A stretch of DNA of 64,000 nucleotides from Rhizobiaceae bacterium (GTDB lineage Bacteria > Pseudomonadota > Alphaproteobacteria > Rhizobiales > Rhizobiaceae), in contig JAEPOG010000006.1 in the NCBI GenBank assembly GCA_017643025.1, positions 124,001 through 188,000 on the forward strand. The letters are read 5' to 3'. Both the position numbers and the translations under genes were made by a program. The notes below the pieces were generated by a model. It searched no databases. It was not told where the DNA came from and saw nothing but the letters and a program-made list of their open reading frames with translations. Every line of letters starts with the position of its first letter. Position 1 is the stretch's first letter. Positions 1 through 7,043 of this stretch are shown here, piece by piece.

Positions 1-181
1 GCAAGCCGCCGAGCGCGTAGATGCCGATGATGGCGTTCGACTGATCCGATCCGAAGCGCCCGCCAAGTTGGAGCGCCAAAGCGCAGCTTGCGCCCATCGC
101 TGCCGCCCATGCCATGGTGCCGACCAGCGTCCACAGCGGGCTGGGCAACGCCGCTCGCATACGCGTGAGAAGCAACCGCAT
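1..181 (-). CDS. Partial membrane or secreted protein, N-terminal part only
   Basis: This is an open frame reading out of the left edge, so only about 60 N-terminal residues are visible. From the ATG at 181 the protein starts MRLLLTRMRAALPSPLW and continues with a hydrophobic Ala/Gly-rich segment, roughly residues 16-40, that looks like a membrane anchor. It lies 38 nt downstream of the DUF2259 gene stop and may be co-transcribed with it. An in-frame TTG overlapping that stop would add 14 residues; the visible AGGAAGAGG stretch in the gap would suit either start only loosely. I do not recognise the family and the remainder is outside the window. Confidence 0.45.
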   Translation of the reverse strand, partial: MRLLLTRMRAALPSPLWTLVGTMAWAAAMGASCALALQLGGRFGSDQSNAIIGIYALGGL

Positions 182-219
182 GGTTCCGGGCTGTTGCGCC
201 CAGCCCGCCTCTTCCTGCG

Positions 220-957
220 TCAAAGCCGGCCCGCGACCGCGAGCCAGCGATGGTCAGGTCCCTCGAAGCCGAACTGCCGCATGACGATCATGAGCGCAAA
301 GACCGGCGGGCCGGACGATGGGTGGAAGGTCTGCAACCCGCCGATCGCATAGCCGAGCGGACATCCCCGGCTGCCAGGCACCGACGAATCCTGATGCACC
401 AGCTGCGTCGATGAGCCGGGTGCCGTGCCGACCCTGATCAGACGGTAGCCCTTGATGTCGACGCCAAGTCCGTCGCAGCCGGAAGGCGGCGCGAGCGAAA
501 TATCATCGATGCGGAATTCCACGGGCGCGTCGACGGGTGGGAACACCGGACGCGGATTGACCGCCATGCGCGATGTATCGGCGGAAAGCTCCGTCACCGC
601 GTTCCAGCCCGCAGTGTAGCCGCGATTGGCAGCGAGTACGACATCGGCGATGACCGACTGTCCCTGCGTGCGTGCCGCTGCGCGCGCTTCCTCTACGGTC
701 CGCGCTTCGTCATCCAGGCGCACCCTGATCGGCGTGCCTGAGACGAAACTGTCAGTTGCCGTGTTGATGTAGAAGCGGTTGGCGTAGGGAAAACCGGACC
801 CGTCCTGCACGCCGTATTCCTCGAAGGCGAACAGCGCACCGTCCGGGCTGAAGCCGAGAATGTTGACCTCGGCCGTGTCGCCCGCGCGGGCGGGTGTTCC
901 AAGTATGACGGCGGTCAGAAGGACGGCAACTGCCGCGAGCGGTCGGAAAATCGTCAT
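220..957 (-). CDS. DUF2259 family secreted protein
   Basis: A 245-residue protein with a clear Sec signal peptide (hydrophobic residues about 8-25, ending PARAGD). The mature part has the DUF2259 pattern seen in rhizobia: an early 'ILGFSPDGALFAFEEYG' beta-strand-like motif, then a Pro/Gly-rich secreted domain with a Cys pair (about residues 161 and 200) near the C-terminus. The family is predicted to be periplasmic and has no assigned reaction. It lies on the minus strand between a P1-type peptidase upstream and a partial membrane protein downstream, with short gaps that would allow co-transcription. The family call comes from sequence appearance; the function is unknown. Confidence 0.7.
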   Translation of the reverse strand: MTIFRPLAAVAVLLTAVILGTPARAGDTAEVNILGFSPDGALFAFEEYGVQDGSGFPYANRFYINTATDSFVSGTPIRVRLDDEARTVEEARAAARTQGQSVIADVVLAANRGYTAGWNAVTELSADTSRMAVNPRPVFPPVDAPVEFRIDDISLAPPSGCDGLGVDIKGYRLIRVGTAPGSSTQLVHQDSSVPGSRGCPLGYAIGGLQTFHPSSGPPVFALMIVMRQFGFEGPDHRWLAVAGRL

Positions 958-1000
958 GGGGTCACCTCCGGGGCGGCGGACAGATTAGCGCAATTCCGCG

Positions 1001-2017
1001 TCAGGCTGAACCGGCGCGCATCGACCATGTGGGGAACTGGTCGCCCGTTGCTGGAGTTGCGGCGTGCACTCCGCGTGCGACTGCGCGGGCCATGGTCGCC
1101 GTCGCGGCGGCATGCAGCGCAATGGCGTCTTCGATCGTCAGTTCTGAATCGTGCTTCCCCGTGGCCAGCGCGAAAACCAGATCGCCATCGACTGGCGTGT
1201 GCACCGGCCATGTTGCGCGCGCGAAGCCGTCATGCGCGGCAATCGCAAGCCGTTTGGCCATCGGCTTGGTCAATCGGGCGTCTGTGGCGATGATGCCGAT
1301 CGTCGTGTTGGCGCCGGCCTTCATCGAGGCATGCTTGAGGATGATGTCCTGAGCATCCGCGGGCAATGGCGAGGGCAGGCCGAGCCCGCCGAACTCGTCG
1401 CCGACTTCAAACGGCGCTGCCCAGAAATGTGGCGAACGCCCGACTGTCACACTGCCAGCGGCGTTGACAGCGGCCAGTGCGCCGATCGTTATGCCGTTCG
1501 TTAACACGGTCGACGCCGACCCCAGCCCGCCTTTTAGCCCAGCGGTCTGTGCGCCGGCGCCGGCGCCCGCCGTTCCCAGCAAAAAGCTGGCATCCGCCTT
1601 TTCGGCCGCCTCAAACCCCATCTCGCGATAGGGAGGGTAGCGGCCCCAGTCCTTGTCGCCGCCATTGGGCAGGTCAAACAGGATGGCCGCCGGTACGATA
1701 GGCACGACGTGCCCGCGAATATGAAACCCGCGCCCCTGTGCCCGCAGCCAGGCCTGAACGCCCGATGCGGCATCGAGTCCGAACGCCGATCCGCCGGAGA
1801 GAACCAGCGCGTCCACCCGCTCGGCCAGGCTGTGCGGCTCCAGCGCATCCGTCTCGCGCGTACCCGGCGCCCCGCCGAGCACCTGCACGGCGGCAGTGGC
1901 GGGCTCGTCGCAAAGCAGGGCGGTGACGCCGGATTTCAGCGCTGCATCGTCGGCATTGCCGACACGCAGCCCGGCCACATCCGTGATGAGGTTTCGCGGT
2001 CCTGCCTGAAAAGCCAT
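1001..2017 (-). CDS. P1 family peptidase (DmpA/NylC-type N-terminal-nucleophile hydrolase)
   Basis: A 338-residue member of the P1/S58 family, whose proteins cleave themselves to expose an N-terminal Ser or Thr nucleophile and then act as aminopeptidases or amide hydrolases. Visible landmarks are the N-terminal 'NLITDVAGLRVGNA', the 'LVLSGGSAFGLDAA' glycine-rich stretch (about 71-84), 'GITIGALAAVNAAGSV' (about 175-190) and 'GANTTIGIIATDA' (about 235-247). By analogy with NylC, the cut would fall after Asn237, freeing Thr238 as nucleophile. Length is normal for the family. The neighbouring gene is a periplasmic binding protein, 3 nt away on the same strand. The true substrate cannot be told from sequence. 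Confidence 0.85.
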   Translation of the reverse strand: MAFQAGPRNLITDVAGLRVGNADDAALKSGVTALLCDEPATAAVQVLGGAPGTRETDALEPHSLAERVDALVLSGGSAFGLDAASGVQAWLRAQGRGFHIRGHVVPIVPAAILFDLPNGGDKDWGRYPPYREMGFEAAEKADASFLLGTAGAGAGAQTAGLKGGLGSASTVLTNGITIGALAAVNAAGSVTVGRSPHFWAAPFEVGDEFGGLGLPSPLPADAQDIILKHASMKAGANTTIGIIATDARLTKPMAKRLAIAAHDGFARATWPVHTPVDGDLVFALATGKHDSELTIEDAIALHAAATATMARAVARGVHAATPATGDQFPTWSMRAGSA

Positions 2018-2020
2018 CGC

Positions 2021-3100
2021 CTATTCGACCAGCACGAAATCGTCGCCGTCATAGCGGAACAGCCGGTAGGGGTTTTCGGCGAGATCGCCTTTCTCGTCGA
2101 ATGCGATGTCGCCCATCGCGGTTTCGAAGGTCTCTGCGCGCAGAACCTCCCCGATGGTGCGCCCGCTCGTCTCGGCCCGGATCAGCGCTTCCACAGCGAC
2201 TTCAAACGCCGTGTAGCCAGGTATTGCGTAACCCTCGGGTATGATCTCGCGACTTTCGAAGGCCTTGATGACGTCGCTTGGAGCGGTATCGCCGGGTTCC
2301 GGCAATCCCACCATCAGCGTTCCGGGCGCAAGCGGCACGTCGCCACGCGCCGCGCGCAGCGCTTCGCCGGAAGCTATCGTCAGGTCGTAGCCGAGTTCGG
2401 CCGCGTCACGGCCCATGATCGCCACGTCGACCCGGTCGCCGCCGACCAGAACATGGGTGGCGCCGGCGCGCCGCAACCGCGCTACCAGCCCGATCTGGTT
2501 TTCCATCTGCGGACGGTAGGTATCGATAAAGACCGGCTGCAGTCCGGTGAGTTCGGCCGCCAACCGGAAACTCTCCACCAGCTCGCGGCCATAGATCGTT
2601 CCGTCATCGACGATAGCGAAAAGCTCGTCCTGCCAGCGTTGGACGAGAATGTCGGACACTGCCTCACGCTCGCCGTCGGCGCGTGGCGCCATGCGATACA
2701 CAGGCCATCCGGTCTTGGCACGCTGGTCCGTCAGGCTGTTGGCCCGCACCCCGGGGGTGACGACCGGAATGTTCGCGCCCTTCAGGATGGGCATCGCCGC
2801 CTCGATTGCCTCCGAACACAGGAAGCCGACAACGATACGCACGCCAGCCGCGACCATCGCGCCGGCCGCCTTCTCGCCGCCCTCGGCTGAACAGCTGTCG
2901 TCGACGAAGCGGATATTGGCTTCCGCGATGCGCCGCTCTGCTGCCGCTACTTCGGCGCCGGCCCGGATCTGGCCGCCGAGCAGCGCAAAGGAATCCGACA
3001 ATGGGGCGACCACACCGATCGTCTGCGCGGCGGCTGGCGCCGAAACGGTCAGGATCGCGCAAACGGCGAGAATCGGAAGCGGGAGGCGAGGCTTGCGCAT
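2021..3100 (-). CDS. Branched-chain amino acid-type ABC transporter substrate-binding protein
   Basis: A 359-residue periplasmic binding protein of the LivJ/type I fold. The start is placed at the ATG at 3100 because it begins a good signal peptide (MRKPRLPLPILAVCAILTVS, then PAAAQT). The frame is open for 43 more codons upstream, but that part has no signal-peptide character. The mature protein opens 'IGVVAPLSDSFALLGGQIRAGAE', typical of the family, and contains 'VVGFLCSEAIEAAMPIL' and 'IPVVTPGVRANSLTD'. It lacks any neighbouring permease or ATPase, so it is an orphan component or works in sensing. It is followed 3 nt later by the P1 peptidase, which suggests a shared transcript and perhaps a peptide- or amide-related ligand (inference). 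Confidence 0.8.
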   Translation of the reverse strand: MRKPRLPLPILAVCAILTVSAPAAAQTIGVVAPLSDSFALLGGQIRAGAEVAAAERRIAEANIRFVDDSCSAEGGEKAAGAMVAAGVRIVVGFLCSEAIEAAMPILKGANIPVVTPGVRANSLTDQRAKTGWPVYRMAPRADGEREAVSDILVQRWQDELFAIVDDGTIYGRELVESFRLAAELTGLQPVFIDTYRPQMENQIGLVARLRRAGATHVLVGGDRVDVAIMGRDAAELGYDLTIASGEALRAARGDVPLAPGTLMVGLPEPGDTAPSDVIKAFESREIIPEGYAIPGYTAFEVAVEALIRAETSGRTIGEVLRAETFETAMGDIAFDEKGDLAENPYRLFRYDGDDFVLVE

Positions 3101-3266
3101 GCGTCGCAATCTACGGTCATGCGCGCAAAAGTGAACACGGAAATGGGTCAATGGGCGGAATCGCTGGCGGAAATCGCACGCGCGGGCTTTTGGCCGGGCA
3201 GGCGCGCTTGTGGGGACGGGTGCCATCACTATATAGCGTGGCTATGAAATCGAGTGGCGGGTATTC

Positions 3267-3761
3267 TTGCTGAAGAACAACGCAGTCGAGCCGCGTGCCT
3301 ATCGTGACGCAATGGCCCGCTTCGCTGGCGCGGTCCATGTCATCGTGACCGACGGCAAGGCCGGGCGCCGCGGCGTCACGGTGATCGCAACGTGTTCGGT
3401 GTCCGACAATCCGCCGACCATCCTGGTTTGCCTCAATCGCGAAAACGCCGCCAACGACGCCTTCGTGACCAATGGCGCCTTCACGCTCAACACTCTGACC
3501 GATGCGCAGCAGCCTATTGCCAATGCATTCTCCGGCCTGACCGGGCTGGACCAGCAGGCCCGCTTCGCCGAGGCCGAGTGGGACACGATAGCGACAGGCG
3601 TGCCGACGCTCGTCGGCGCTGCCGCCGTGTTCGACTGCGATCTGGTCGACAGCAAGGATCTGGCGACGCACCGGGTCCTGTTCGGGCGTGTACGCGGCGT
3701 TCGCGTCGGTGATAGTCTGACGCCGCTGATCTACCACAACCGCGGCTACCGCGTGCTCTGA
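3267..3761 (+). CDS. Flavin reductase domain protein
   Basis: A 164-residue single-domain NAD(P)H:flavin reductase of the RutF/HpaC type, supplying reduced FMN or FAD to a partner oxygenase or enzyme. Family landmarks are 'MARFAGAVHVIVTDG', 'RGVTVIATCSVSDNPPTILVCLN', 'FTLNTLTDAQQ' and the C-terminal 'LIYHNRGYRVL' (the Y-x-x-RGY motif). The start is the TTG at 3267, because residues before the next ATG (3312) belong to the usual N-terminus of the family (AYRDAMARF); GAGTGGCGG lies upstream as a ribosome-binding site. The gene is 20 nt ahead of the MoxR ATPase and may head that operon. Confidence 0.8.
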   Translation: MLKNNAVEPRAYRDAMARFAGAVHVIVTDGKAGRRGVTVIATCSVSDNPPTILVCLNRENAANDAFVTNGAFTLNTLTDAQQPIANAFSGLTGLDQQARFAEAEWDTIATGVPTLVGAAAVFDCDLVDSKDLATHRVLFGRVRGVRVGDSLTPLIYHNRGYRVL

Positions 3762-3781
3762 GCGCGCATTCAGGAACGTCC

Positions 3782-4711
3782 ATGGCCAAGAAACCCGCTC
3801 CGGCGCTGCCGGCATCGATAGACGACACGCTCGCCATGCTGACGGGCGCGGGTTATGTCGCCGACCGCGCGCTGGCCACCGTGCTGTTCCTTGCCCTCAG
3901 GATGAAGCGGCCGCTGTTCCTGGAAGGCGAGGCCGGCGTTGGCAAGACGGAGATCGCCAAGGTGCTTTCGGCTGCGCTCGACCGACCGCTCATTCGTCTG
4001 CAGTGTTACGAGGGGCTCGATGTCTCCTCGGCGGTTTATGAATGGAACTATGCCGCGCAGATGATCGAAATCCGCATGGAGGAAGCTGCTGGCGGCGTCG
4101 ATCGCGGCGAGATGGAACGCAACGTCTTTTCGGAGAAGTACCTGATCCGCCGCCCGGTGCTGGAGGCGCTGGAAGGCGAGCCGGGAAGGGCGCCAGTCTT
4201 CCTGATCGACGAGCTCGACCGTACCGACGAGGCCTTCGAGGCCTTCCTTCTCGAAATCCTCTCCGACTTCCAGGTCACGATTCCGGAGCTTGGCACCATC
4301 CGCGCCGACGAGCCGCCAATCGTGATCGTGACTACCAACCGCACGCGCGAAATCCATGACGCGTTGAAGCGCCGATGCCTCTACCATTGGGTCGACTACC
4401 CCGATGCGCAGCGCGAACTGGAGATCGTCGCCCTCAAGGTGCCGCAGGCCAATGCGCGGCTGTCGCGTGAGGTCGTTCAGTTCGTCCAGAAGTTGCGCCA
4501 GATCGACCTGTTCAAGGCGCCGGGCGTGGCCGAAACGATCGATTGGGCGGGCGCGCTGACCGAACTCGACAAGATCGCGCTGGACCCCGAGACAGTGTCC
4601 GACACCATCGGCGTGCTGCTGAAGTACCAGGACGACATCGCCCGCATCGCCGAGGGCGAAGGCCAGCGCATCCTCGACGAGGTCAAGGCCGAACTGGCGG
4701 CGGCCGAGTAG
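3782..4711 (+). CDS. MoxR-family AAA+ ATPase, CoxD-like
   Basis: A 309-residue AAA+ ATPase of the MoxR group. Walker A is GEAGVGKT at residues 49-56 and Walker B is 'VFLIDELDRTD', followed by sensor 1 'IVTTNRTREIHDALKRRC'. MoxR proteins work with a VWA-domain partner as chaperones that insert metal cofactors; CoxD of Oligotropha carboxidovorans matures the Cu-S-Mo site of CO dehydrogenase. The next gene, 9 nt downstream, encodes just such a VWA protein, and XdhC-like genes follow, so a role in maturing a molybdenum hydroxylase is likely. It is cytoplasmic, of full length, with all ATPase motifs present. Confidence 0.88.
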   Translation: MAKKPAPALPASIDDTLAMLTGAGYVADRALATVLFLALRMKRPLFLEGEAGVGKTEIAKVLSAALDRPLIRLQCYEGLDVSSAVYEWNYAAQMIEIRMEEAAGGVDRGEMERNVFSEKYLIRRPVLEALEGEPGRAPVFLIDELDRTDEAFEAFLLEILSDFQVTIPELGTIRADEPPIVIVTTNRTREIHDALKRRCLYHWVDYPDAQRELEIVALKVPQANARLSREVVQFVQKLRQIDLFKAPGVAETIDWAGALTELDKIALDPETVSDTIGVLLKYQDDIARIAEGEGQRILDEVKAELAAAE

Positions 4712-4720
4712 GCCGTTCCG

Positions 4721-5971
4721 ATGCCGGCAACTCCTCATGTGGCGCGGCCCGATGGCCGCATCGCCGACAACATCGTCTATTTCGCCCGCACGCTGCGCAA
4801 GGCCGGCATGCGCGTCGGGCCGGCTTCTGTCGTGGAAGCCATCGATGCGGTGCTCGCCGCCGGGATCGGCACCCGCGACGATTTCTACTGGACGCTGCAT
4901 GCAGTTCTCGTGAAGCGGCGCGAGGACCGCGCCGTCTTCGACGAGGCCTTCTGCCTGTTCTGGCGCTCGCGCGAACTGATCGAGAAGATGCTTGCCATGT
5001 TCTCGCCCGTCGCGCCCGACCGCCGCGAACCGGAAAAGCAGCGCGCCGCCGAGTCGCGCGTCGCCAATGCGCTCTTCGCCGGAAACGAGAACCGCCGCAA
5101 CGTCGAGGAAGCGCCGGAGATCGAGATCGACGCGCGGTTCACGGTGTCTGGCCGTGAGGTGCTGCGCGGCAGGGATTTCGCGCAGATGAGCGCCAACGAG
5201 CTGGCCGAGGCCCGTCGCGCCATCGCCGAAATACACCTGCCCGCCGACAGGGTTCCGACGCGGCGGTTCCGGCCTAATCCTCGTGGCTCGCGGATCGATC
5301 CGCGCGCGACCATGCGCCAGGCCCTGCGTACAGGTGGCGATCTCATTTTGCCGCGCTTTCGCTCGGTTCGCATGGTCCAGCCGCCGCTGGTCGTGCTCGC
5401 CGACATCTCGGGGTCGATGAGCCAGTACACGCGCATCTTCCTGCACTTCATGCACGCGCTCTCGGAAAAGCGCCGGCATGTGCACACTTTCGTCTTCGGC
5501 ACGCGGCTGACTAACTTGACGCGCCAGATGCGCCACCGAGACCCGGACGAGGCTCTGGAACAGGCATCGGGCGCCGTGCAGGACTGGTCGGGCGGAACGC
5601 GCATCGGCGACGCGCTGCACGTGTTCAACCGCACATGGTCGCGCCGAGTGCTGTCGCAGGGCGCCGTCGTGCTGCTGATCACGGACGGGCTGGAGCGAGA
5701 CGACACCGAAGGCCTCGCGGCGGAAATGGAGCGCCTGCACAAATCCTGCCGCCGCCTGATCTGGCTCAACCCGCTGCTGCGCTTCGATCGCTTCGAGCCG
5801 CGCGCGCGCGGCGTCCGGGCGATACTGCCGCATGTCGACGAGTTCCGCCCTGTGCACACGCTCGACGCGCTGGCAGACCTCTGTGCTTCCCTGTCGGAAG
5901 CGCGTCCCGCCGCGTTCGATCCAGGAAACTGGCAAGGGCTTGGCAACCGGGCTGCCGCGGCACCATATTGA
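4721..5971 (+). CDS. VWA domain-containing CoxE-like protein
   Basis: A 416-residue protein of the CoxE family. The N-terminal half is helical and Arg-rich, with 'VPTRRFRPNPRGSRIDPRATMRQALRTGG' as the CoxE signature. A von Willebrand A domain occupies the C-terminal half, with the metal-binding MIDAS motif DISGSMS (DxSxS) near residue 228 and 'LLITDGLERDD' further on. CoxE partners CoxD (MoxR ATPase) in post-translational assembly of the CO dehydrogenase active site. The gene sits 9 nt after the MoxR gene and 16 nt before the small XdhC gene, as expected for a single operon. Function is inferred from family and context. Confidence 0.85.
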   Translation: MPATPHVARPDGRIADNIVYFARTLRKAGMRVGPASVVEAIDAVLAAGIGTRDDFYWTLHAVLVKRREDRAVFDEAFCLFWRSRELIEKMLAMFSPVAPDRREPEKQRAAESRVANALFAGNENRRNVEEAPEIEIDARFTVSGREVLRGRDFAQMSANELAEARRAIAEIHLPADRVPTRRFRPNPRGSRIDPRATMRQALRTGGDLILPRFRSVRMVQPPLVVLADISGSMSQYTRIFLHFMHALSEKRRHVHTFVFGTRLTNLTRQMRHRDPDEALEQASGAVQDWSGGTRIGDALHVFNRTWSRRVLSQGAVVLLITDGLERDDTEGLAAEMERLHKSCRRLIWLNPLLRFDRFEPRARGVRAILPHVDEFRPVHTLDALADLCASLSEARPAAFDPGNWQGLGNRAAAAPY

Positions 5972-5987
5972 CGCCCGGGAGAACGCC

Positions 5988-6326
5988 ATGAACACCGAAA
6001 TCGCAGCAGCGGACGCGCTCGATCCGCTTCAGGTCGCCGAGAACTGGACGGGAGCCGGCCGGGATGTCGCTATCGCGACCGTTATTGAAACATGGGGCTC
6101 TGCGCCTCGGCCCGTCGGCAGCCAGCTGGTCATCGACAGCGACGGCAATTTCCACGGCTCTGTCTCTGGCGGTTGCGTCGAAGGCGCTGTGATTGCGGAG
6201 GCCGCCGATGTGTTCGAAAACGGCAAGCCGCGTATGCTCGAGTTCGGCGTCGCCGACGAAACGGCCTGGCAGGTCGGGCTTTCTTGCGGCGGCCGCATCA
6301 AGGTTTTTGTCGAGCGGCTGGGCTGA
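5988..6326 (+). CDS. XdhC/CoxI family protein, N-terminal domain only (CoxF-like)
   Basis: A 112-residue protein equal to the N-terminal domain of XdhC/CoxI proteins. It carries 'IATVIETWGSAPRPVGSQLVI', 'GSVSGGCVEGAV' with the conserved Cys, and 'LSCGGRI' near the C-terminus. XdhC proteins bind the molybdenum cofactor, help sulfurate it and hand it to apo-enzymes. The start is the ATG at 5988, preceded by a GGGAG ribosome-binding site; an in-frame extension upstream overlaps coxE and is not needed. The Rossmann half is a separate gene immediately downstream (6 nt), so the usual single XdhC chain is split into two polypeptides. Confidence 0.85.
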   Translation: MNTEIAAADALDPLQVAENWTGAGRDVAIATVIETWGSAPRPVGSQLVIDSDGNFHGSVSGGCVEGAVIAEAADVFENGKPRMLEFGVADETAWQVGLSCGGRIKVFVERLG

Positions 6327-6332
6327 ACGGCC

Positions 6333-7043
6333 ATGGACCCCAAACTACTCAGACAGCTCAATGCCGAGCGCGCCGCACGCCGCGCCGCCATCCTCGTCAC
6401 CGACCTGGAGAGGGGCTCTGATCGGCTGGTTCGCGAAGGTGACGACGTGGCCGGTGAACTGCGCGAGGCTGTCGAACGCGGCTTCCGGTCCGGCAAATCC
6501 GGCGTCGCCGAGATCGACGACCGCCAGATGTTCCTCAACGTCCATCTGCCGCCGCCGCGCATCGTCGTCATCGGCGCGGTCCACATCAGCCAGGCGCTGG
6601 CGCCGATGGCGAGGATCGCCGGTTTCGACATGGCCATCATTGACCCGCGCACGGCCTTCGCCACGGACGAACGATTCCACGACGTGACTTTACATGCGGA
6701 GTGGCCCGAGGATGTTTTGAAAGAACATCCTCTGGATGCATACACCGCGCTCTGCGCCGTCACCCACGATCCCAAGATCGACGACTATCCGCTCGCCGCG
6801 GCGCTGCGCGCTGGTTGTTTCTATGTTGGCGCCCTTGGCAGCCGCAAGACGCATGCAAAGCGCGTCGATCGCCTCAAGGAGCAGGGCCTGACCGAAGCAG
6901 AGATCGGGCGCATTCATGCGCCCATCGGTCTCGATATCGCGGCCGCCAGCCCGGCCGAGATCGCCGTCGCCACCCTCGCACAGGTGATAGAGGCGCTCCG
7001 CAAGCGCGAACTTGCCGGCGGGCGCGCAATGAGGGCGGCGTGA
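6333..7043 (+). CDS. XdhC family protein, Rossmann domain (CoxI-like)
   Basis: A 236-residue protein holding the second half of an XdhC protein: a Rossmann fold opening 'PPRIVVIGAVHISQALAPMARIAGF', then 'DPRTAFATDERF', 'LCAVTHDPKIDDYPL' and 'YVGALGSRKTHAKR'. The ending 'IHAPIGLDIAAASPAEIAVATLAQVI' is highly typical of XdhC/CoxI. It should cooperate with the 112-residue N-terminal-domain protein just upstream. The stop codon overlaps the GTG start of the downstream molybdopterin gene (GTGA), so the two are translationally coupled. The role in Mo cofactor sulfuration and insertion is taken from the family. Confidence 0.88.
   Translation: MDPKLLRQLNAERAARRAAILVTDLERGSDRLVREGDDVAGELREAVERGFRSGKSGVAEIDDRQMFLNVHLPPPRIVVIGAVHISQALAPMARIAGFDMAIIDPRTAFATDERFHDVTLHAEWPEDVLKEHPLDAYTALCAVTHDPKIDDYPLAAALRAGCFYVGALGSRKTHAKRVDRLKEQGLTEAEIGRIHAPIGLDIAAASPAEIAVATLAQVIEALRKRELAGGRAMRAA

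Noticed and set aside
3151..3240. GC-rich stretch upstream of the flavin reductase that looks tRNA-like on the minus strand
   Set aside because: It lacks a GTTCGA T-loop and paired acceptor arm; no cloverleaf can be drawn.
3770..5995. 741-codon open frame antisense to moxR and coxE
   Set aside because: It is the high-GC mirror frame of two genes with clear motifs. Its protein is His/Arg/Ala-rich without domains.
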